Below are positions 56,327 through 64,000 of a stretch of DNA of 64,000 nt, one piece after another. The notes under the pieces are model-generated. The model was given only the letters and a program-made list of their open reading frames with translations, made no database searches and was not told the DNA's origin. Every line of letters starts with the position of its first letter. Position 1 is the stretch's first letter. This stretch comes from Tenrec ecaudatus (taxonomy: Eukaryota > Chordata > Mammalia > Afrosoricida > Tenrecidae). The DNA is taken from positions 130,190,731-130,254,730 of the forward strand of contig NC_134535.1 in NCBI RefSeq assembly GCF_050624435.1. Direction: 5' to 3'. The position numbers were made by a program, and so were the translations under genes.

Positions 56327-57498
56327 AAAAAAATTATTTTATTGGGGGCTCATCCAACTCTTATCACAATCCATGCATACATCAGTTGCGTCAAGCACAT
56401 TTGTACATTTGTTGCCATAATCATTCTCAAAACATTTGCTTTCTACTTGAGCCCTTGGTATCAGCTCCTCATTTCCCCCCTCATTCCCCATTCCCCCCTC
56501 CATCATGAACCCTTGATAATTTATAATTTATTATTATTTTGTCATATCTTACACTGTCCGACATCTCCCTTCACCCACTTTTCTGTTGTCCGTCTCACAG
56601 GGAGGAGGTTATATGTAGATCCTTATAATCGGTTCTCCCTTTCCACGCCACCCTCCCTCCATACTCCTAGTGTGACTGCTCTCACCACTGCCCCTGAGGG
56701 GTTCATCTGTTCTGGATTCCCTGTATTTCCAGTTCCTATCTGTACCAGTGTACATCCTCTGGTCTAGCCAGATTTGTAAGGTAGAACTGGGATCATGATA
56801 GTGGGGTGGGAGGAAACATTTAGGAACTAGAGGAAAGTTGTATGTTTCATTGTTGCTACAAAGCATGCTGACTGGCTCGTTTTCTTCCCGCAACCCTTCT
56901 GTAAGGGGATGTCCAGTTGCCTACAGATGAGTCTTGGATCCCCAATCTGCACTCCCCCTCATTCACAATGATTTGATTTTTTGTTCTTTGATGCTTGATA
57001 CCTGATCCCTTCGATACCTTGTGATCACACAGGCTGGTGTGCTTCTTCCATGTGGACTTTGTTGCTTCTGAGCTAGATGGCCGCTTGTTTACCTTCAAGA
57101 CTTTAAGACCTCAGATGCTGTGTCTTTTGATAGCTGGGCTCCATCAGCTTTCTTCACCACATTTGCTTATGCATCCATTTGTCTTCAGTGATCATATTGG
57201 GAAGGTGAGCACATCATGGTATGATTTTTTTGTTCTTTGATGCCTGATAACTGATCCCTTCAGCACCTCATGATCACACAGGCTGGTGTGCTTATTCCAT
57301 GTGAGTTTGGTTGCTTCGGAGCTAGATGGCTGCTTGTTAACCTTCAAGTCTTGAAGATCCTAGATGCTATGTCTTTTGATAGCCAGGCTCCATCAGCTTT
57401 CTTCACCACATTTGCTTATGCATTCGTCTTTAGCGAACGTGTCAGGAAGATGAGCATCATGGAATGCCAGTTTAATAGAACTAAGTATTGCATGAAAG
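56327..57498 (-). mobile_element. Young L1 3-prime tail, ~1.17 kb (copy 4)
   Basis: Starts with the A-tail complement AAAATTATTTTATTGGGGGCTCATCC and has the CCCCCCTCATTCCCC purine tract complement. It carries two ~249-bp modules (units from 57,004 and 57,253) and stops in GCCAGTTTAATAGAACTAAG. GTGCTCTTT at its left and GTGCTTTG at its right are a plausible target duplication. Confidence 0.85.
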
Positions 57499-57501
57499 GT
57501 G

Positions 57502-57612
57502 CTTTGAAAATGATGAGGGCAAAGCATGTATAGATGTGCTTTATACAATTGAGGTATGTATGGATTGTGATAAGAGTTGTATGAGTCCCTAATAAAATGT
57601 TTAAAAAAAAGA
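57502..57612 (+). mobile_element. Young L1 3-prime tail in opposite orientation (copy 7)
   Basis: TTGAAAATGATGAGGGCAAAG, ATACAATTGAGGTATGTATGG, TTGTATGAGTCCCTAATAAAATG and an A8 tail are the last ~110 bp of the same L1 family read on the + strand. It abuts the 5-prime end of the minus-strand copy, so A-tails point outward from both ends of the pair. Confidence 0.88.
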
Positions 57613-57736
57613 GAGATGTTGTGATATATTGGCATTGGATTTTTATTGAATGGGAGAATTCACTTAGTGAAGTTGTCTGGCTTGGTATTTTTCCTTGTGG
57701 AAGTTTTAAAATGGTTGAACCAGTATCTTTACAGGT

Positions 57737-58250
57737 AGTCTCCAGTTTGTGACTTGTTCAAGTTGTGAAGAACCACGGGGGTGACCATACTTTGTGTGTG
57801 TGTGTGTGTGTGTGTGTGCCCCTTATTCTTTGTAATATGAACTACATACAATGTTTCAGGCCTTAATTTATTCATGCTCTTCTTCTCAGATGCTCACTAG
57901 TAGGTGTTCAGTGTTTGGTTTACTGCTGTACAGGTTGAGTTTTCTAAACAGAATCAAGCGCTTCCGTTGCTTGAAAGCATGGACCCCAATTGTGATGACT
58001 TTGCTAAAATCAATAGGTAGATTCAAGAAGCAGTGAGATATTAACAGAAATTACAAAGGAAGAGAACATTCGGACAATCCCCACTAATTTCCTCACTAGA
58101 ACTACTGTACCACTTCCAGTCGCCAGGATAATCCCGGTGGTGATCTAGAACCTGCTTGCAGCGTGGTGAACTACTTAACATTGGTCTCTAGACATAGTCT
58201 TTGTAAGTCCCACCAAATAGCTTATTTGCTGGTGGGTCTGGGTAAGAGAA
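57737..58250 (+). mobile_element. Tigger/pogo-like transposon remnant (transposase C-terminus)
   Basis: The frame starting at 57,952 translates to N-Q-A-L-P-L-L-E-S-M-D-P-N-C-D-D-F-A-K-I-N-R-stop, then I-Q-E-A-V-R-Y. The spacing of M-D-P-N, F-x-K and (I/V)-Q-x-A-(V/I)-x-x-Y matches the C-terminal end of Tigger (pogo) transposases. Two in-frame stops interrupt it. CAGGTAGTCTCCAGTTTGTGAC at the left resembles a DNA-transposon terminus, but no right terminus was found. A GT microsatellite lies inside. The flanks of the wider 57.74-59.39 kb segment are old L1. Confidence 0.55.
57793..57818. repeat. (GT)n microsatellite
   Basis: About 13 GT units. Confidence 0.95.
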
Positions 58251-59394
58251 GTTGGGGGAAGAAGATGCTGATAGGATTATATGATTCAGTTGTGAGTGAT
58301 TATTAACATAGAGTAACTGTAAAAACTTGGAGCTTTAACAGAAGGATTGCCAATTTTGCCATCCTGCTGGGTACCAAATGAGCCATCTCAGAAGCAGAAA
58401 GTGTGGACCTCACTGAAAGAAGATCCAACAGTGGAGCACAGCCTCTGGACCAAAGCCCTGTTCATCGAACTTCCTGTATCCAGGGACAAAATGCTTTGAC
58501 ACCATAGAAGTGGCTGAGGAATGGCAGCAACAGAACCACGAACCAGATTATGAGACAGAGTAGTGGGCTTCCTGGCTGAGTGCCTGTGAGTAGGAGGGTC
58601 ACTTATGAAGTGGGGCACCTCTAGAGACTTCGTTAGAGCTAGAGGTGGGCATCTTTGGGCTGAAGCTCATGGCAACGTAGAGAATCCTTTGGGCATTTAT
58701 GAAGAGTATTTAAAAGTGTTTTGTAACCTAGCCCAAGCTAGACAAGGCCAAAGGATCTCATGACTCAGAGGCCAAGGGCCAGATAGAAGCCCATCTTACA
58801 TCATGGATGGGAAGAGGCTGCCTGGGCAGAAGAACTGCCTTGTGCATTTATGATCCTGATTTGTAGCCTGATTTCCTTAATAAAACCTAATTGGTTGTAT
58901 GATCTGTGAGTTCTCTGTGGCCAATGCAATGAACTTAAGAAGAGAGAGGGCCCTGGGAGGAACAACTGGTGTGAAAATTGGAGAGGAAAGTTGGAAGGCT
59001 AGAGGCACGTCTGACCCCTGCTTCATAGGAATTGGCCTTAGACTGCTGAGTTTGATTTTGCTTCGTCTTGTGAAGTCAGAAGAGGTCAGATGTCCACTCC
59101 CTGCCCTTTTTACACTGCCACAAATGGAGTGACAAGATGCCAACATTGTCCAATACTTCTTCATTGTCAGAGTAAATGTTTATGATTTGTGTATTTTCTT
59201 GTGTATGTATGTATTAAAGTATCTGCAAGTCTATGTTCAATGTTTCCAACTCTTATGCCAAAGAACAAGTTTAATAACGATCTGGAAAATAAACAGCAAT
59301 AATTTTTTTAAAAAACTCTTTTTGAAAATTGAAGTATTCAACTTATGTCAGAACTAACTTATTGCCTGAGTCATTGGAATGGCTTGTGATGAAT
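58251..59394. other. Unassigned insert in old L1; possible LTR part
   Basis: Contains GATTTCCTTAATAAAACCTAATTGG followed by ATGATCTGTGAGTTCTCTGTGGCCAATGCAATGAA, wording seen at the 3-prime end of old ERVL-type LTRs and the adjoining primer region. No clear TG/CA borders. No gene recognised; open frames are under 100 codons. Confidence 0.35.
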
Positions 59395-60461
59395 CAGAGA
59401 CTGTCTATATTTGTTATTGCCCTGTTGAAATGTTCTATTTCTTCTTGAGTTATTTCTGGTAAATTGTATCTGTCTAGGAATTTACATATTACCTATAAGT
59501 TATCTAAATCATTGGCATAGACCTTCCATAGTGTCCCCTTATAATGCTCATTATTCTAGATCGTAGTTAGTGATGGCATTCTCTTTAGCGCGTTGTCTTT
59601 GAGTCTTTCTATTTACTGTCAGTCCAGCCAAAGGCTTTTACATTTCTTCTTTTTAAAGAATCCATTCTTGGTTTTGTTTATTTTCTGTTTTTCTATCATT
59701 TATTTATCTCTGCTGTGATCTCTATTATTTCCTTCAAATATTTTGATACTCTGTTGCTTGGTGCATATATACTTGTAATTTTTATGTCTTTCTGGTAGAT
59801 TCTTTTTTTGTTTTTGAAATGTCTCTATTTAGCTCTAGTAACTTTTTTACAGTCTGTTTATTTGGTGTTACTATAACCACTTTATTTCCTTTATGATTGT
59901 TATTTGCATGATATATACATTTATATGCATTTTAAAAGTTTTATTGACACATAATCCACATATTCTACAATTCAATAGTTTAATCATATCAAAAAAGTTT
60001 TAAAATCATTACCACCATCAATTTTTGAACATTTTCTTTCTTGTACTAATTTTATTAGATCCCCCAATATGTAAATTTTATCCTTTTAAAAAAATTTAGT
60101 TTAACTGAGTATTTTAATGTCATATAATTATTCTGTTAGCAATCTTTGAACAGGCAGGCTTTGGTGGCAAACTTTGTAAAACTAGAGACATGAAAAACCT
60201 GCCAGAAAGTCACCATAAAAGATGAGACATGATGTATCTGCTTGGAAAGTACAGACAAAGGATAACTTCTCCTGCAAGTCTTAGGAGATTTATTTTTTTC
60301 AAATCTCAAGTCTGTTTTATTTTTCTCAACTACTACATCTTGGTCTTTATTTTAACAATATACAGTATATTGAAGTTTAGGTTAAGGCTTTAAAGGAGCC
60401 ATGACTGTCTAATTTTGAATGAGACTCACTATAATACCATGTGGACCATTGAAGTCATACA

Positions 60462-60592
60462 CAGTAGGTTACCTGTTGGGATGTTAACTGAAGAGTTAGC
60501 AGTTCAAACTCACTAGATCCTCTGTGGGGGACAGATGAGGCTTTCTTTACAGTCTCAGAATGCTAAAGGGACAGTTCTAATCTTTGTGTTTT
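60462..60592 (+). repeat. AfroSINE, partial
   Basis: GTAGGTTACCTGTTGGGATG head, CTGAAGAGTTAGCAGTTCAAACTCACTAG, GGGGGACAGATGAGGCTTTC, then a shortened tail ending ACAGTTCTAATC. Confidence 0.8.
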
Positions 60593-60660
60593 TTTTTTAA
60601 ACAAGCCAAATGCTGTTGTTTTATTAGCAAAGAGTGTTTTTCATATTTATTTATTTATTT

Positions 60661-62092
60661 TAAAAAGCATTTTATTGGGGGCTCATACAACTCTTATCAC
60701 AATCCATACATACATCAATTGTGTCAAGCATATTTGTACATTCGTTGCCCTCATCATTCTCAAAATATTTGCTCTCCACTTAAGCCCTTGGTATCAGCTC
60801 CTCATTTTTCCCCTCCCTCCTCACTCCCCTCTCTGTCATGGACCCTTGATAATTTATAAATCATTATTATTTTGTTATGTCTCACCACTGTCCGAGGTCT
60901 CCCTTCACCCACCTTTCTGTTTTCCTTCCTCCAGGGAGGAGGTTATATGTAGATCCTTATAATCGGTTCTCCTCTTCTACCCCACTTTCTCTCTATCCTC
61001 TGGTATTGCCACTCTCACCACTGCCCCCGAGGGCAAGTGGATTCCCTGTCCTGGATTCCCTGTGTTTCTAGTTCCTGTCTGTACCAGTGTACATCCTCCA
61101 GTCCATCCAGATTTGTAAGGAAGAACTGGGATCACGATAGTGAGGGGGAGGAAGCATGTAAGAATTAGAGGAAAACTGCATGTTTCATTGTTGCTACACT
61201 GTAAGGGGACTGGCTTCTCTCCTCCCCCAGCCCCTCTGTAAGGGGGTGTCCGGTTATCTTAAGATGGGCTTTGGGTCTCCACTCTATATTCCCCCTCATT
61301 TACAATGATACGATTTTTTTGTTCTTTGATGCCTGATACCTGATCCCTTCGACACCTTGTGATCACACAGGCTGGGCTTCCATGTGGGCTTTGTTGCTTC
61401 TGAGCTAGATGGCCACTTGTTTACCTGCAAACCTTTAAGACCCCAGATGCTATATCTTTTGGTATCCAGGCACCATCAGCTTTCTTCACCACATTTGCTT
61501 ATGTACACATTTGTCTCCAGCGATCGTGTCGGTAAGGTGCGTATCATAGAATGCCAGTTTAATGGAACAAAGTGTTCATGCATTGAGGGAGTACTTGAGT
61601 GGGGCTCAATGTCCATCTGCAACTATAATACTAAATCTATAAATATATACACATAGATCTATTTCCCCACCATCCTATATAAATATATTTACATGTGTAT
61701 ATGCCTGTATTTAGACCTCTATAAATTCCCTTTGCCTCCTAGTTCTTTCCTCTATTTCCTTTTACTTTCTTCTTGTCCAACTATCATGCTCAGCCTTCAT
61801 TTGGGTTTCAGTAATTTCTCACAGTTGCATTTCCCTTGAAGAATCCCTACCAGGCTTCTCACACCCTCCTTGCCACTAATTTTGGATCACTTGTTCCCTT
61901 ATCCTGGGTTGTTCAACACCACCTCCTTACTCCCACTTCCTCCTCTCCTATGTCCCCCCAGAACCATAGGTGCCCTTGTTTTCTACTCCAGATTGTTCAT
62001 CCAGCCTATCCTATCTAGATAGACCTGCAGAAATAGTAATATGCACAAAAAAATCAAGGCATAGCAAGACAAAGTGACAAAAAAATGTTATC
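60661..62092 (-). mobile_element. Young L1 3-prime tail, ~1.43 kb (copy 5)
   Basis: AAAAAGCATTTTATTGGGGGCTCATACAACTC (tail), TTAAGCCCTTGGTATCAGCTCC, the pyrimidine tract, GGGAGGAGGTTATATGTAGATCC, a single GATGGCCACTTGTTTACC module, ATAAATATATACACATAGATC, and a CCTGCAGAAATAGTAATATGCAC 5-prime end. No open frame. Confidence 0.85.
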
Positions 62093-62216
62093 CTTTTTAT
62101 TTTCAACCTACCTAAACATTTGAATCTGAAGTATCTCATTTATAAAGAATTGTTGTTGTTGTTTTTAAAATCCAACCTGACAATCTTTGTCTTTTCGTTA
62201 GATTTCTTTTATTTTT

Positions 62217-63667
62217 AATTAAAAGATCATTTTATTGGGGGCCCGTACAACTCTTATTACAAATCCATACATCGATTGCATCAGGCATGTTTGTACATAT
62301 GTTGTCTGCAATCTTTTCTAGACATTTACTTTATATTGAGCCCTTGGTATCAGTTCCTCTTTTTTCCCTTCCCTCCCCACCCTTACCCACATGACCCCTT
62401 GATGGATGATAAATTATTATTATTTTCATATCTCATACTGACCGCTATCTCCCTTCCCCCATGTTTTCTGTTTTCCTTCCCCTGGAGGTGGGTATATGGT
62501 TATGTGTCTATCATTGTGATCGGTTCCCTCTTTCTCCCATCCTCTCCTCCCCTTCCCCCTATCCTTCTGGTATCGCTATTCTCATTCCTGTGCCTGGATT
62601 CCATGTATTGTGAGCTCCCATATCTTATCTATACCTGTGTACATGCTCCGGTCTAGTCTGAATTGAGAAACAGCACTGGGGTCATGATAGTGGGGGGTGA
62701 TGAAGCCTCAGGGAACCAGAGGAATATTGTGTGTTTCATCGATGCTATACTGTATCCTGGTTGATTCATCCCTTCCCTGTGGCCCCTCTGTGGGGGAATG
62801 TTCCATTGTCTATAGATGGACTTTGGATCTCTGCTCCAACCCCCCTCATTCTCAGCAATATGTGTTTGTTTATTTGTTTGCTATGTGTCTTCTGATGCCT
62901 GTTAACTGGTCCCAATGACGCCTCATGATCGCACCAGTAAAGTGCTTCTTTCATGTGGACTTATTGCTTTTCTCCTGGATGGTCACTTGTTTAACTTTAA
63001 ACCTTTAAGATCCCAGACACTGTGTCTTTTAATAGCCAGACACCATTCCCCTTCTTCACCTCATTTGCTTATGCACCCATTTTGTCTTCAGTGATTGTGC
63101 CGGGAGGGTGAGCATCTCAGACTGCCAATTTGTTAGAACAAAGTGTTCTTGTGTTGATGGAGGGTATAAGCAGAGGCCCAAAGTCTGTCGACTACCTCAG
63201 TGTATTACCATATAAATTTATGTACATAGGCCAATACCTCTATTTTATGCATTAATGTATTTACATAGGTACACAACTATGTGTATACCTCTATCCATAG
63301 CTTTGCTTCCTAGATCCTTCCTCTGTTTTCTTTTACCTTCCTCCTGCCCCACCATCAACTTGCCCCTATTTCTACCTCTTAATACTTCCTCTTAGCTAGT
63401 TTGGTGTTGCTACAACACCCCCAGGATCTGTAGCTCCACCTTGTTATTGATTTTAATTCCCTAGTTGTTTCCCTGGCTATGGTGTTGTTTGCTCACCACA
63501 CACTACCCCTACCACCGTCTTCCACCAAGTCTCTCCAGGACTGTCAGTCCTGTCGCTTTCTCCTTGAGCTTGCTTCCCCTGCCTCAATGACATAGACCAA
63601 ACAAAAAGAAAACAAAAGATTGAAAAAAGAGAAAAAACATACATTATTCCAGGTCTGTCTGCTATTG
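62217..63667 (-). mobile_element. Young L1 3-prime tail, ~1.45 kb, with target duplication (copy 6)
   Basis: Tail ATTAAAAGATCATTTTATTGGGGGCCCGTAC at the left; one module (GGATGGTCACTTGTTTAAC); 5-prime end near ACATACATTATTCCAGG. GTTAGATTTC (62,197-62,206) and GTTAGATTTT (63,668-63,677) flank it. The right copy is followed by AAAATTC, giving a TTTT/AAAA target. The surrounding DNA is old L1 on both sides. Confidence 0.88.
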
Positions 63668-64000
63668 GTTAGATTTTAAAATTCATCTGTCTTTCATACT
63701 TTTATTGATGTGGATGAATTTATATCTTCCTTTCCCCCGTGGTATCCAACATTTCTCATGTCTTTTTTGTTACTCTATTCCTCCTTTATTGCATTCTTTT
63801 GTATTAGGTGTATATTTTGTAGTGTAGTATTTTAACTCATTTTTAAATTTTAAAATTATTATTATTTTTAAATTTTTAAATTATTTTAATAGTTATTTTA
63901 CTAATGGTTGTTCTAGTTCTTACAATGTAGATCTTAATTTACTAGCATCTACTTCATATTTTTTATGTTATTTCTTACAAAGTACAGAAACTTCACTCCA

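Larger units (their letters stand above)
56165..57735 (-). mobile_element. Ancient L1 ORF2 fragment, interrupted by two young L1 tails
   Basis: The left part (GCTGGATTCAGTTTGCCAATATTTTG, TTTTCTGGTTTGGTATCAGGATAATTCTGG, CATTCAATGAGCGG) and right part (GGGAGAATTCACTTAGTGAAGTTGTCTGGC) are neighbouring minus-strand ORF2 blocks in L1 (the complement of ...ctgataccaaaaccagac...). About 1.29 kb of younger L1 lies between them. Confidence 0.75.
59395..64000 (-). mobile_element. Ancient L1 backbone, minus strand, with young insertions
   Basis: Old minus-strand L1 blocks: TTTCTATTTCTTCTTGAGTTATTTCTGGTAAATTGTATCTGTC, CCATTCTTGGTTTTGTTTATTTTCTG and TCTGCTGTGATCTCTATTATTTCC (59.4-59.75 kb); GTGCATATATACTTGTAATTTTTATGTC (to 59.93 kb); AAATCCAACCTGACAATCTTTG (62.17 kb); and ATTTTAAAATTCATCTG to the window end. 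A different L1 3-prime end (TTTTATTGACACATAATCCACATATTC) sits at 59.94-60.1 kb. Runs off the right edge. Strongly diverged and not coding. Confidence 0.65.

Noticed and set aside
1-64000. CRISPR arrays, prokaryotic operons, phage or plasmid features
   Set aside because: Repeat content (AfroSINE, L1, MIR, L2, SPIN) is mammalian; no regularly spaced short repeats or bacterial gene organisation were seen.

Overview
This window reads as mammalian nuclear DNA from an afrotherian, most likely a tenrec (Echinops telfairi or a close relative). AfroSINEs, the tRNA-derived SINEs restricted to Afrotheria, occur throughout on both strands. Two SPIN-type hAT transposons are also present; among afrotherians SPINs are known from tenrec. 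There are further BovB-like RTE retrotransposons, an L1 3-prime-UTR family, two solo-LTR families, mariner and Tigger relics, and ancient MIR and L2. No bacterial, phage or CRISPR features were seen. All assignments come from reading the sequence against remembered family consensus; no search was run.

The only host-gene signal is near the middle. A CpG island (about 30.72-31.36 kb) carries GC boxes and two ETS-type motifs. It contains a six-codon first coding exon on the + strand (M-W-E-A-N-P) followed directly by a consensus splice donor. These residues match my memory of the N terminus of PARP11, a mono-ADP-ribosyltransferase. If that is right, 1-30.7 kb is upstream intergenic DNA and 31.2-64 kb is part of a very long first intron. 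No second exon was recognised.

Left part (1-30.7 kb): a 508-bp SPIN, an LTR, a minus-strand ERV-like LTR, an AfroSINE split by a second SPIN, and an unexpected CpG-dense patch over an old L1 tail (7.26-7.68 kb). Two near-complete but dead RTE elements lie on opposite strands (11.4-15.0 kb, split by an LTR, and 18.1-21.2 kb). Then come a tRNA-Gly-headed SINE, a mariner relic and an old L1.

Right part (31.4-64 kb): RTE fragments, one split by an LTR of the same family; an L2; and a mariner relic split by both an LTR and an AfroSINE. An old plus-strand L1 (45.4-52.2 kb) is broken by an ERV-like LTR, a 2.76-kb young L1 tail and SINEs. From 52.5 kb to the end the background is old minus-strand L1 carrying younger L1 tails. 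Several nested joints have recognisable target-site duplications, so relative insertion order can be read. The five young L1 tails longer than 1 kb are all antisense to the proposed gene.
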